This document shows, piece by piece, positions 53,801-61,531 of a stretch of 64,000 nt of DNA; positions within the stretch are counted from its first letter, which is position 1; each line of letters opens with the position of its first letter. A program made the position numbers and the translations under genes. Below the pieces are notes generated by a model. The model did no database searches. It saw only the letters and a program-made list of their open reading frames with translations, and was not told the DNA's origin. Origin of the DNA: Gordonia insulae (GTDB taxonomy: Bacteria > Actinomycetota > Actinomycetes > Mycobacteriales > Mycobacteriaceae); assembly GCF_003855095.1 (NCBI RefSeq), contig NZ_CP033972.1:3162001-3226000 (forward strand), written 5' to 3'.

Positions 53801-54019
53801 CCCACGCCGCCGACGACACCTCGCCCGGACGGGTCACCGATGGATCGCGGCCTGAGCGAGACCCGGCCGCCGGCCGGTGACCGTCCGGCCGACGAGGACC
53901 GTCGCGACACCGACGCCAGGCGACGCGGCACGGACCGGCATGCGCGGTCGGAGGCCGATGGCGACGGTGCGCAGATCAGCGTGCAGGAACTGCTCCGGCG
54001 TAGCCGTTCGGACAGCTGA
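50807..54019 (+). CDS. mmpL3: Trehalose monomycolate transporter MmpL3
   Basis: The 1070-residue RND-type transporter has 12 TM helices with two exported porter domains after TM1 and TM7. The proton-relay Asp-Tyr pairs are present in TM4 (AIDYGLF, Asp273/Tyr274) and TM10 (STDYEIF, Asp636/Tyr637). It exports trehalose monomycolate across the cytoplasmic membrane for mycomembrane assembly and is essential in mycobacteria. The start is GTG 50807 with AAGGAA upstream. A cytoplasmic C-terminal region of ~310 residues, rich in Pro, Arg and Ala, makes it longer than the ~944-residue M. tuberculosis protein. A strong hairpin (54073-54114) follows the gene. Confidence 0.96.
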   Translation: MFGAIGTFVYRMRFAVIAVLIAMMAGLGLYGLDLGKYLSQSGWFDPTSQSVKGSEVADTALGRDHRSDIILLITPPEGTTVDDPEFGAKVENFVDDLIAQHGDIVNREDPGLIDPFYLRDQSATSKAAQETIRARTFTQDKAHAFISIGVKGDDDTTILKNYQTIEPFFDDIPERFNLEGTTFEMAGLQPVAGSMADGMDKDIHRAEVIALPLVAIMLFFIFGGVVAACLPVLIGGLTIAGSLGIMKILAQVTELNIFAQSVVTLIGLGIAIDYGLFIVSRFREELAEGYSTRAAVRRTVMTSGQTVVFSATIIVAALACLLIMPQGFLKSVAYGAIASVSLAAILSITVLPAILAILGPRIDALGLPFLRRTKTKEEIENGFWGRLAGWVMQHPVATAIPTVLILLVLTIPFGGIKFGGISEAYLPPDNPNRVAQENFDKFFPTERTEEIKLVIAYDPNDNDSGEKINTIATEANKIPGFTKQFSPSSDGGALTGQYGDNGPQILQMSAGLVDRNTAAAAIKDLRSIDTQGLTMWVAGTPTLTQDSIDALMSRLPIMAIMLVLVTGFLMFLAFGSIVLPIKAALMTALGLGATLGILTWIFVDGHGAELANFTPGPLFAAILVLIIAIIFGLSTDYEIFLLSRMVEARQKGASTTEAVRVGTAYTGRIITAAAAILVVVTGAFGLSEIVMMKYIAYGMIAALILDATIIRMLLVPSVMKLLGDDCWWAPRWMQTMQRKIGLGETVLDDEPDELRDDAHARARSAGTIVAEAPTSQMVAAPRAATARPATSARTSVRTAPNRGGPARPAERLNPGAPERPAPTPSGPPAPAGAAPANGPASRTGRTAPQQDSSQPEPTDARRGPSAPPSGGQPRPGAAPTPRGRIGRSRSRSDGPDTGSWRLGASGIRLGDEPARPAPPRPPSGPTPRQSGPQPAVPQRPQPRTPRPAPQQAAPAQPQPPQPVQQPTRRDDSPLVRRPSLDSTGKRPLAASLAPEGQRPTPPTTPRPDGSPMDRGLSETRPPAGDRPADEDRRDTDARRRGTDRHARSEADGDGAQISVQELLRRSRSDS

Positions 54020-54072
54020 CCTCTTTATCAATCAGGGCCCGCGCGGTATCAAACGTGCCCTTGGCATTGCAG

Positions 54073-54114
54073 AACTCCCGGAAACACCCGAACCATGGTG
54101 TGTTTCCGGGAGTT
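54073..54114. terminator. Bidirectional hairpin terminator between mmpL3 and the response regulator
   Basis: A perfect 15-bp stem (AACTCCCGGAAACAC at 54073-54087 with its complement at 54100-54114) encloses a 12-base loop, between two convergent stops. Arms end in AA/TT, giving a short U stretch on either strand. Confidence 0.85.
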
Positions 54115-54124
54115 TCGCGTGTCA

Positions 54125-54817
54125 TCAATCATCGAGGCCGTGCTCGATCGCGTACCGCGTCAGCTCCACCCGATTGCCGAGCTGCAACTTGCGCAGGGTC
54201 GCCTGGACGTGGTTCTCCACGGTGCGGTGGCTCAGCGACAGCCGACTCGCGATCTGCTTGGCGCTCAGCCCCTTCGCGACGTACCGCAACACCTCGGTCT
54301 CGCGGTCGGTCAGGGTCGGACGACTGTGGTCGGGGTCGGGCTGCGCCGACATCCGGCGGTACTCGCCGAGGATCAGCCCGGCGAGGCCGGGCGTGAACAC
54401 CGCCTGCCCGTCTGCGGTCGCCCGGACCGCGGCGATCAACTCGGTCTTCGACGAGCTCTTCACCAGATATCCACTGGCGCCGGCCTTCACGGCCTCCAGC
54501 ACGTCATCGCGCTCGTCGGAGGCCGACAGCACCAGGACGCGCGTCGACGGCGACACGTCGAGCACGGCCGCGGTCGCATCGGCGCCGCTGCCGTCGGGCA
54601 ACTGCATGTCCATCAACACCACGTCGGGGGCCACCGCCGCGGCCCGACGACCCGCGCTGCCGACGCCGTCGGCGGTCGCGACCACCTCGAATCCCTCCTC
54701 CTCGAGGTCGCGGGCGACCCCGTCGCGCCACATCGGGTGGTCGTCGACCACCATCACCCGCAGTCGCGTCGTCGCGGTTTCCGCCGCAGCGGTTTCCGCC
54801 TTGTGATCCGCCATCAT
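54125..54817 (-). CDS. NarL/LuxR-type response regulator, MacR-like
   Basis: The 230-residue protein has a receiver domain (MVVDDHPMWRDGV acidic pair; phospho-Asp in VLMDMQLPDG; switch Ser in VLSASD; Lys in GYLVKSS) and a C-terminal LuxR HTH (LTDRETEVLRYVAKGLSAKQ, SHRTVENHVQATLRKL). The ATG at 54817 overlaps the kinase stop; the next codon (ATG 54814) is equally possible. It acts with the kinase encoded just upstream in the same operon. DNA targets unknown. It converges on mmpL3 across a strong hairpin. Confidence 0.93.
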   Translation of the reverse strand: MMADHKAETAAAETATTRLRVMVVDDHPMWRDGVARDLEEEGFEVVATADGVGSAGRRAAAVAPDVVLMDMQLPDGSGADATAAVLDVSPSTRVLVLSASDERDDVLEAVKAGASGYLVKSSSKTELIAAVRATADGQAVFTPGLAGLILGEYRRMSAQPDPDHSRPTLTDRETEVLRYVAKGLSAKQIASRLSLSHRTVENHVQATLRKLQLGNRVELTRYAIEHGLDD

Positions 54818-56004
54818 GCCTCCCGTTCCACCGGAATGGTCAGTTCCCATTCTGTGCCCGCGCCGGGTGCGGAATCGAGTGTGGCCGTCCCACCGAGCGA
54901 TTCGACACGTCCGACGATCGACGTCGAGATACCCATCCGCCCCTGCCGCCGCGCCTCCTCGAGTCGCCCGGGCGCGATGCCCACCCCGTCGTCGCGGACG
55001 CTGACGACGACCCGGTCACCGAGATCCTCCAGCAGCACATACGCGCGGGCCCCGCCCCCGGCGTGATGCCCGACGTTGTCGAGCGCGTTGGTCACCACCG
55101 CGCGGATCTGCGCCGCGATCGCCGCATCGACCGGCACAGCCGACGCCGGCGCACTCACCGAGACGCGCTCGGCGGCGAAGGCACGCAGGATCGCGCCGAG
55201 GTCGGTGGTGGTCCGGTCCACGCCGATGTCGTCGGCAGCGTCGGAGATGAGCCGCCGCAGCGCTCGCTCCTGCTCGCCCGCGAGCTGCGCGAGTTCGGTG
55301 GTGGCACCGCCGATCTCGCGCCCCCGCTTGGCGATCAACGTGAGGACCTGCAACACGCCGTCGTGCACCTCACGGGACAGCCGCTCCCGCTCCTCCGTCG
55401 CGGCGGCGATCCCGGCCGCCTGCACGAGCACGGCGTGCGCGCGACGGGCGATCACCGCGGCCAGGCCGACGGCCATGCCGGTCGCGACGATGATGATGAT
55501 CGTCGCGTTGCGGCCGAAGTTGAGGTCGAACGCGCCCTTCACGAAAGCGCTTGTGCCACCGACCAGCAGGCCACCGGCGATGCCCCAGATCGGTCCGGCG
55601 AGGAGCGCGACCGCGATGACCGCGTTGACCGCCCACAGCGTGGTGGGCCAGGTCTGGTTGTTGAACGCCCACGACTCGGTGGCCACATACGACGTCGACA
55701 GCATCATGCCGCAGGCCACCAGCACGTCGGCGGCGACCCACCAGCGGTTGCGGCCGAAGCCCACGTAGTAGGCGATCCCGCTCGCCAGGGTCCATGCGGT
55801 CAGGACGCCGAACAGCGCCCAGGCGAGGTCGTCGCGGAGCAGATCGTCGTTGATGGCGATCTGGAATCCGAGGGCGTAGAGGTAGGAGAGGAAACGGAAC
55901 AGCTGCGCGGCGCGCCACAGCGGCCCCACCGGATCGGTGTCGGCCGCCTTCGCGAGCTGCGCGGCCCGGCTCGGGATGGTCCGGGCGGGTGCCCCGTCAG
56001 CCAT
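54814..56004 (-). CDS. Sensor histidine kinase, MacS-like
   Basis: The 396-residue kinase has a membrane domain with about six TM helices (~35-185), short loops and no large extracellular sensor. HisKA_3 dimerisation follows, with the phospho-acceptor in SREVHDGVLQVL, then a HATPase_c domain (NALDNVGHHAGGG, VRDDGVGIAP, GRMGIS). It partners the response regulator downstream. The ATG at 56004 lies inside the 3' end of the AI-2E gene (8-bp overlap). The lack of a sensor loop suggests detection of an intramembrane or envelope signal, as in MacS-type kinases. The name is from family resemblance only. Confidence 0.9.
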   Translation of the reverse strand: MADGAPARTIPSRAAQLAKAADTDPVGPLWRAAQLFRFLSYLYALGFQIAINDDLLRDDLAWALFGVLTAWTLASGIAYYVGFGRNRWWVAADVLVACGMMLSTSYVATESWAFNNQTWPTTLWAVNAVIAVALLAGPIWGIAGGLLVGGTSAFVKGAFDLNFGRNATIIIIVATGMAVGLAAVIARRAHAVLVQAAGIAAATEERERLSREVHDGVLQVLTLIAKRGREIGGATTELAQLAGEQERALRRLISDAADDIGVDRTTTDLGAILRAFAAERVSVSAPASAVPVDAAIAAQIRAVVTNALDNVGHHAGGGARAYVLLEDLGDRVVVSVRDDGVGIAPGRLEEARRQGRMGISTSIVGRVESLGGTATLDSAPGAGTEWELTIPVEREA

Positions 56005-57316
56005 CGTCGCGACGGTGCGCGGTCGGCCCATCGCCCGCGGGCCCGTCACCGCCGGACCCGGCGGCGTCGCCACCGTCCGGCGCCGGCGACCCGGTGTCCG
56101 CCGCGTCGGCGACGGCCTCGCGTCTGTCCCACCGCGGTTCGTCCGGCTCGGCCACGTACATCCGGCCGTCGGCCTCGGCCTGCCGGCGTCGCGCACTGGC
56201 CGCACTGCCGGACAGATGCCGGACCGCGGTGTTGCCGAACGCGATGATCGGGACGGCGAGCAGGCCCCCGACGATGCCCGCCGAGACGATGCCCGCCGCG
56301 ATGCCCAGCACCACCGCCACCGGATGCAGGCGGACCGAGCGTCCCAGCAAGAATGGTTGCAGCACATGACTTTCCAGCTGCATCACGCCGACGACGATGG
56401 CCAGCGCGATGACCGCGGCGATCCAGCCCTGGGTGACCAGCGCGACCATCACCGCGAGCGTTCCGGTCGCCAGCGCGCCGACGATGGGGATGAACGCACC
56501 GAGGAACACCAGGGACGCGAGCGGAAGCGCCAAGGGCACACCGAGAATCGCCAGGCCGACACCGATGCCGAGGGCGTCTACGAAGGCCACCGCCACGGTG
56601 GCGCGGACATACCCGACGAGCGTGCCGAATCCGGCGGTGCCCGCCGCCCGGACGCGGCCACGGGTGCCGTGCGGCACCACCTTGGTGACGAACGTCCAGA
56701 TCTGCCCACCGCCGTACAGGAAGAAGATGAGCAGGAACACGGCCAGCAGTGCACCGGTGATGATCTCGGTGGCGGTGGTCGCCGTTGCCAGCGCGCCGCT
56801 GGTCAGCTTGTCCTGGTTGTGCTGCAGGAAGTCGGTGAAGTCGTTGCCGAGATTGCGCACCTGCTCGTCGTCGACGTTGAACGGACCGTCGACGAGCCAT
56901 TCGCGGGTGCGGTCGATGGTCACCGTGATCTGCTTGGTGAGGTCCGGGAAGCCGCGGATGGTCTCCTGCACCACGAACGTCAGGATCGACGCCAGCAGCG
57001 CCAGCGCGACGACCATGGTGACCACCACCGCCAGGGACCGCGGCACCCCTTTGCGGTCCAGGAAGTCGACGACGGGCACCAGCATCGCGGCCCCGAGAAT
57101 GGCCAGCGCGACGGGTACCAGCACTTCCTCGAACTCGTGGAACACCCGGAGCAGGACATAGGCCGACGCCACGATGACCAGCAACCGCCAGCCCCATTCA
57201 GCGGTGGCGCGGACCAGCGGAGGGACTTTCGCGCGGTCCACGGCGGCCAGATCGACGGAATCGCTGTCGAAGGCACTCTCACGCCGCGAACGGCCGGTGG
57301 TGTCGGCGTCGCTCAC
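55997..57316 (-). CDS. AI-2E family (PerM-like) membrane protein, Rv0205-like
   Basis: The 439-residue protein has about eight TM helices: two N-terminal pairs, an amphipathic middle (FPDLTKQITVTIDRTREWL) and a C-terminal block with the signature GVPLALPLASLVFLGAFIPI and LESHVLQPFLLGRS. PerM-type proteins export small molecules or affect cell division; in mycobacteria a PerM-type protein is reported to help division under stress. A ~55-residue acidic tail ends inside the kinase start. The GTG at 57316 is used. It is the first gene of the operon with macS and macR. Confidence 0.88.
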   Translation of the reverse strand: MSDADTTGRSRRESAFDSDSVDLAAVDRAKVPPLVRATAEWGWRLLVIVASAYVLLRVFHEFEEVLVPVALAILGAAMLVPVVDFLDRKGVPRSLAVVVTMVVALALLASILTFVVQETIRGFPDLTKQITVTIDRTREWLVDGPFNVDDEQVRNLGNDFTDFLQHNQDKLTSGALATATTATEIITGALLAVFLLIFFLYGGGQIWTFVTKVVPHGTRGRVRAAGTAGFGTLVGYVRATVAVAFVDALGIGVGLAILGVPLALPLASLVFLGAFIPIVGALATGTLAVMVALVTQGWIAAVIALAIVVGVMQLESHVLQPFLLGRSVRLHPVAVVLGIAAGIVSAGIVGGLLAVPIIAFGNTAVRHLSGSAASARRRQAEADGRMYVAEPDEPRWDRREAVADAADTGSPAPDGGDAAGSGGDGPAGDGPTAHRRDDG

Positions 57317-57337
57317 GGTTGCCAGCCTAGCTGTGGA

Positions 57338-57343
57338 TATGGT
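57338..57343 (+). promoter_or_regulatory. -10 box for a leaderless start (flippase-like gene)
   Basis: TATGGT lies at -13 to -8 relative to the ATG at 57351. The divergent gene begins only 34 bp away. Confidence 0.35.
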
Positions 57344-57350
57344 GTGGGCT

Positions 57351-58520
57351 ATGTCGTCGGAGGGCCCGCGTGGCGGAGGTGTGACCACGCGGCCACGCTT
57401 CTGGTGGCTGCGGTGGGTGCTTCTCGCGATCGTACTGGTCGTCCTCGCCGTCGAGATCGTGCTCATCTCGCCGAGTCTCGAGGAGGCGTGGAAGCGGATC
57501 GGCGACCTCGATTGGGTCTGGGTCGCGGCCGCGATCGGCGCCGCACTCCTCTCGATGGACAGCTTTGCGCAGGTCCAGCGGGCGCTGTTGCGTTCGGGTG
57601 GGGTGCGGGTCACCCAATGGCAGTCCCTGTCGGTGATCCTGGCGTCCAACGCGGTCAGCCAGACCATGCCGGGCGGCCCGGTACTGGCCCCGGCCTTCGT
57701 CTACCGCGAGACACGCAAATGGGGTGCGACGCCGGTCGTCGCCTCATGGCAGGTGGTGATGTCCGGCCTGCTCGCCGGTGTCGGGCTCGCCGTCCTCGGA
57801 TTCGGCGGCGCACTGTTGGCCGGCGCGAAGACGAGCCCGTTCTCCGTGGTGTTCTCCGTCGTCGGCTTCATCGCCGTCGCCGTGGTCTTCCAGTACCTGG
57901 CGAGCCACCCCGAGTCGCTGCAGAGCACCCTGCTGCGCATCCTGTCCTGGTTCAACCACGCCCGGAACAAGCCGCAGGACCACGGTCGTGACCGCGTCCT
58001 GGAGACCCTCGAACAACTGCGGGCCGTCCAGCTGACCCAGCGCGACCTGTCGATCTCGTTCGCCTGGAGCCTGTTCAACTGGATCGCCGACGTCGCCTGC
58101 CTGGCCTTCGCCTGCTGGGCCGTCGGGGCCCATCCCAGCATCGCCGGACTGATGGTCGCGTACGCGGCGGGCAAGGCGGTCGGCACCGCGGTTCCGCTGC
58201 TACCCGGTGGCATCGGGGTGGTCGACGCCGTGCTGGTCCCCGCGCTCACCAGCGCCGGGATGCCCGCGGCCGACGCGATCACCGCGGTCCTCGTGTACCG
58301 CCTGATCAGCTACGTGCTGATCGCGGCCATCGGCTGGATCGTCGTGGTGGTGAGGTTCCGGCACAACTTCCGCAAGGGCGACACCCTCGAGGAGGAGATG
58401 GGTCTCGATGACGCCGTCTCCGGGTCCGGGGACACCGGCTCAGGTCCCGATACCGCCGCCGACACCGACGACGCCCCGACGGACGAGAGTTCCCGCAGAC
58501 CCGACGACCCGCTACCGTGA
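57351..58520 (+). CDS. YbhN/LPG-synthase-TM-type flippase-like membrane protein, Rv0204c-like
   Basis: The 389-residue protein has about eight TM helices of the lysylphosphatidylglycerol-synthase TM/UPF0104 family: NAVSQTMPGGPVLAPAFVYR and PLLPGGIGVVDAVLVPAL are signature loops. It lacks the synthetase domain, so it is a flippase-like membrane protein. An acidic Ser/Asp/Thr-rich cytoplasmic tail ends the protein. The ATG at 57351 is preferred; ATG 57339 is four codons upstream. Its stop overlaps the DUF3054 start (GTGA). Lipid substrate unknown. Confidence 0.87.
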   Translation: MSSEGPRGGGVTTRPRFWWLRWVLLAIVLVVLAVEIVLISPSLEEAWKRIGDLDWVWVAAAIGAALLSMDSFAQVQRALLRSGGVRVTQWQSLSVILASNAVSQTMPGGPVLAPAFVYRETRKWGATPVVASWQVVMSGLLAGVGLAVLGFGGALLAGAKTSPFSVVFSVVGFIAVAVVFQYLASHPESLQSTLLRILSWFNHARNKPQDHGRDRVLETLEQLRAVQLTQRDLSISFAWSLFNWIADVACLAFACWAVGAHPSIAGLMVAYAAGKAVGTAVPLLPGGIGVVDAVLVPALTSAGMPAADAITAVLVYRLISYVLIAAIGWIVVVVRFRHNFRKGDTLEEEMGLDDAVSGSGDTGSGPDTAADTDDAPTDESSRRPDDPLP

Positions 58521-58981
58521 AAACCATGTCGAGGTCTCCCGGTGTCGCCGCGGTCGACGCCCCGACGTCGGGACGGCTGCCCATCCCGCTCACCGCACTG
58601 TTCGATCTCGTCGCCGTGACCGTGTTCGTGCTGATCGGGCGGGCCAGCCATGAAGAGGGTCTGGCGATCGTCGGGGTACTCCAGACACTGTGGCCGTTCG
58701 TGGTCGCCGCGGCGGCCGGATGGTCCATCGTCTACGTGTTGTCCCACGTCCGATCGAGCGACGACGGTTTCGGCCACGACTTCCGGCCTGAGCGGCCGTC
58801 CGCGGGCGTGACCGTGTGGTTCTGCACCGTCGTGGTCGCGATGATCCTGCGCTACCTGCTGCACCAGGGTGTCGCGGTGAGCTTCGTCATCGTCGCCACC
58901 ATCGTGCTCGGCCTGTTCCTGATCGGCTGGCGCGTCGCGGTGAGCACGATCGCCCGCCGGCGCGGCCGCGTCACCGCCTGA
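58517..58981 (+). CDS. DUF3054-family membrane protein
   Basis: The 154-residue protein has four TM helices with the DUF3054 pattern: FDLVAVTVFVLIGRASHEEG, then a Trp-Pro-containing second helix and LRYLLHQGVAVSFV. The GTG at 58517 overlaps the upstream stop; ATG 58526 is possible. Function of the family is unknown. It is co-transcribed with the flippase-like gene and converges on the PBP-like gene with four bases between stops. Confidence 0.82.
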   Translation: MKTMSRSPGVAAVDAPTSGRLPIPLTALFDLVAVTVFVLIGRASHEEGLAIVGVLQTLWPFVVAAAAGWSIVYVLSHVRSSDDGFGHDFRPERPSAGVTVWFCTVVVAMILRYLLHQGVAVSFVIVATIVLGLFLIGWRVAVSTIARRRGRVTA

Positions 58982-58985
58982 CCGG

Positions 58986-60623
58986 CTACCTGATCCGGAA
59001 GTACTTCTGCGCGACCTGCAGTGCGGCCGTCCCCGACTTGTCGCCCTCGCAATAGATCACGATCACCTTGCCGTCCTGCATCCCCAGGAACCAGCCCGGA
59101 CCCTGCGGCCCGTTGGTGCCGACCAGCGCCTTCAGCCCCGGCGCGCGGGTGAGATCACTGGCATCGCCGGTCTTCGCGGTCTCCGTCATCGCCTTGATCA
59201 CCGGGGCGGTGGTGGCGGCATCGAGTTCACCGAGCGCGCCGCCGACCACATTGGTCGGTACACCCTTGATGACGAACGGCGCGACCGAGGTCATCTGGCC
59301 CACCGAACTCCGGGCCAACGCGACGCCCAGCGCACCCATGTTCATCATCGATGCCTTGAGGTCGCCGGGCCGGAAGTCGACGGTCGTCACACCCGGCTGA
59401 TCGGCGGTCGGCGCACTCGCCCCCGGGACGGTGAACTGGACGCCGAGGCCCAGCCGGTCCAGCACCGCGTCGGTCGACTCCTGGTTGGCGTTGGCCGTCC
59501 GATCCACTTCGGTGAGAACCGGATTCAGCGTGCTGCCGACGGGATAGACGCTGTCGACGTTGGTGCCGCGGTCGATCGCATAGCTGTTCTGCGCCATGCC
59601 GAGAATCGCGCCGGACATCGCGTCGAGCGCCATGATGGTCGCCGGTTGCCCGACCTCCACGGCAGCATCACCCAGGGTGAGCTGCAGGTTCTGGTCGACC
59701 GTGGTGTTCACGGACGGTCCGGGCGGCCCCTGTTCACCGGCGAGCTTGCGCGGTTTGATACCCGGGCCGACCATCTGGACCTGCCAACCCGCGGTGGCGT
59801 CACGAATCGCCTGCCAGTAGTTGGTGAGACCTGACTCCAGCGGCGAGGCGAGGCGGCGATCGGCCATCACGAGCATGCCGGCCTTGCGCACCACCACGCC
59901 GGGCACCGCATTCGGATCCGATTGCAGCACCTGCATGTCCGGATCGCGGAGGGTGACCGCGGTGATCGGCTTGCCCGGTGTCTCGGCCAGTTTCTCGGCG
60001 ATCACCTGGTTCGTGATCAGCGGCGCGATCGGCGCCAGGGTGCGCGCGAGCGCCCGGGCGGACCGGTCGACGTCCTTGGTCCTCGTCGGATCGAGAATGA
60101 TCTCGTTGACCGGCTGCAGGTACATGAACGTCTTGCCGGAGCGGCTGCGGACAGTCGGCGAGGGGGTGGCGTCGGTGCGGATCTCACGGAGCTGACCACC
60201 GTAGGGCAGCCCCGGATAGATGACCGACGGTTCCCAGGTGATCTTCCAGCCGGTCGACAGATGTCGCGCGGTCCCCGAACTCGTCGTCTCGAACGTGCGG
60301 TTCTTGGCCCAGCGATATGTCGTCTTCAGGGAGAAGGACGCGGTCCCGTCGCTGTACTCGACCGGCTTCTCGACGGTCATGTCGACGTGCTCGGCGTTCA
60401 TCCCCTGCAACGTCTGCGTCAGCGCCTCGCCCGCCTGGCCGGGGGCCGTGGTGAACTTCGCCGCGCCGCCCGCATCCTGACGTTCCATGGCCGCCGCGAA
60501 CTCGTTCACGGCTCCGGCGGCATCGTCCGACGAGCTCGACGCACCACATGCACTCAGCGCGACGACGCTGCTGGTGGCCACAGCGCAGACCAGCATCGGC
60601 GCGCGCTTCACCCAGATCTTCAT
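58986..60623 (-). CDS. PBP-like lipoprotein with degenerate transpeptidase motifs
   Basis: The 545-residue protein starts with a signal peptide and lipobox LSAC, an NTF2-like (MecA_N) domain (~35-150), a PBP dimerisation-like part (~155-320, QLREIRTDATPSP; TTVDQNLQLTLGDAAVEVG) and a transpeptidase-like domain. The region matching SxxK of class B PBPs reads SVYPVGSTLN, i.e. Ser364-Thr-Leu-Asn367, without Lys; no SxN is found, and the KTG position reads GTN. So it resembles Rv2864c-type lipoprotein PBPs but is probably inactive as a transpeptidase. ATG 60623 is used. It would sit outside the membrane and might bind peptidoglycan or partner proteins. Confidence 0.8.
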   Translation of the reverse strand: MKIWVKRAPMLVCAVATSSVVALSACGASSSSDDAAGAVNEFAAAMERQDAGGAAKFTTAPGQAGEALTQTLQGMNAEHVDMTVEKPVEYSDGTASFSLKTTYRWAKNRTFETTSSGTARHLSTGWKITWEPSVIYPGLPYGGQLREIRTDATPSPTVRSRSGKTFMYLQPVNEIILDPTRTKDVDRSARALARTLAPIAPLITNQVIAEKLAETPGKPITAVTLRDPDMQVLQSDPNAVPGVVVRKAGMLVMADRRLASPLESGLTNYWQAIRDATAGWQVQMVGPGIKPRKLAGEQGPPGPSVNTTVDQNLQLTLGDAAVEVGQPATIMALDAMSGAILGMAQNSYAIDRGTNVDSVYPVGSTLNPVLTEVDRTANANQESTDAVLDRLGLGVQFTVPGASAPTADQPGVTTVDFRPGDLKASMMNMGALGVALARSSVGQMTSVAPFVIKGVPTNVVGGALGELDAATTAPVIKAMTETAKTGDASDLTRAPGLKALVGTNGPQGPGWFLGMQDGKVIVIYCEGDKSGTAALQVAQKYFRIR

Positions 60624-60759
60624 AGTCTCAATTTTCACTCTTGTCACACTGGATTTCGATGCCGCCAGCTTCCATTCGGGGATCAGAGGGGTCACGATCC
60701 TGTCTCGGGGTGGCTGTTCGGTGGGCGGCGCCACATGCGGGGGCCCGGACGCGTCGGCC

Positions 60760-60765
60760 CATAAT
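60760..60765 (+). promoter_or_regulatory. -10 box for a leaderless start (pirin gene)
   Basis: CATAAT lies at -11 to -6 relative to the ATG at 60771, with no Shine-Dalgarno between. Confidence 0.45.
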
Positions 60766-60770
60766 GGGGC

Positions 60771-61517
60771 ATGGGCTTTCGAGTGATTCCTGCCGAAGAC
60801 CGTGAGGTGACGACGATCGACTGGCTCACGTCCCGCCATAGCTTCTCCTTCGGCGACTACTACGACCCATCAAACACCCATCACGGTGTTTTGTCGGTTA
60901 ATAACGATGACGTTGTCGCACCGTTACACGGCTTCGACACCCATTCGCACCGCGAGTCCGAAATCGTCACGTGGGTCACGTCCGGCTCACTGGTTCACCA
61001 GGATTCCGAAGGGCACTCGGGGATCGTCTATCCCGGTTTGGCACAACGGATGAGCGCGGGAACGGGTGTCCTGCACTCGGAGCGGAACGACACCTGGGCG
61101 GAGCGCCCCGACGCCGGGGTGACACCCGCCCGATTCGTGCAGATGTGGGTGATGCCCGACGAGTCCGGCCTCACTCCCTCCTATGCGCAGAGTGAGGTCG
61201 ACTCCGAGTTGACCGACGGCCGGCTGGTCGCGATCGCATCGGGTGACCCGACCTGCGATTCGGCCATCCGGATCGCCAACCGATCCGCCACCCTGTTCGC
61301 CGCCCGCCTCGCCGTCGGCTCGTCGGTCGCGATGCCGGCGGCACGATACGTCCACCTGTTCGTGACGCGCGGGTCGCTCCACCTGGCCGGCACGCCGTTG
61401 GGTACCGGCGACGCGGTGCGCGGCACCGATCTCGGCGGCGAATCGCTGACCGCTGCGGCCGATGCCGAGATCCTCATCTGGGCGATGGACCGCGATCTAG
61501 GTGATCTCATGACCTGA
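60771..61517 (+). CDS. Pirin-family protein (YhaK/YhhW type)
   Basis: The 248-residue bicupin has the pirin metal site: His-x-His in FDTHSHRESEIVTWV plus Glu and His in MSAGTGVLHSERND; the C-terminal cupin is degenerate. Pirins include quercetin dioxygenases and redox-sensing proteins; activity is unproven. The ATG at 60771 is leaderless, as judged by the CATAAT box. It diverges from the PBP-like gene and converges on the fatty-acid hydroxylase gene with 14 bp between stops. Confidence 0.92.
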   Translation: MGFRVIPAEDREVTTIDWLTSRHSFSFGDYYDPSNTHHGVLSVNNDDVVAPLHGFDTHSHRESEIVTWVTSGSLVHQDSEGHSGIVYPGLAQRMSAGTGVLHSERNDTWAERPDAGVTPARFVQMWVMPDESGLTPSYAQSEVDSELTDGRLVAIASGDPTCDSAIRIANRSATLFAARLAVGSSVAMPAARYVHLFVTRGSLHLAGTPLGTGDAVRGTDLGGESLTAAADAEILIWAMDRDLGDLMT

Positions 61518-61531
61518 CCCGCGGGCGGCGC

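Noticed and set aside
55937..57991. 684-codon plus-strand frame over the AI-2E gene
   Set aside because: Composition is His/Arg/Asp-rich shadow sequence; the minus strand encodes a recognisable membrane protein.
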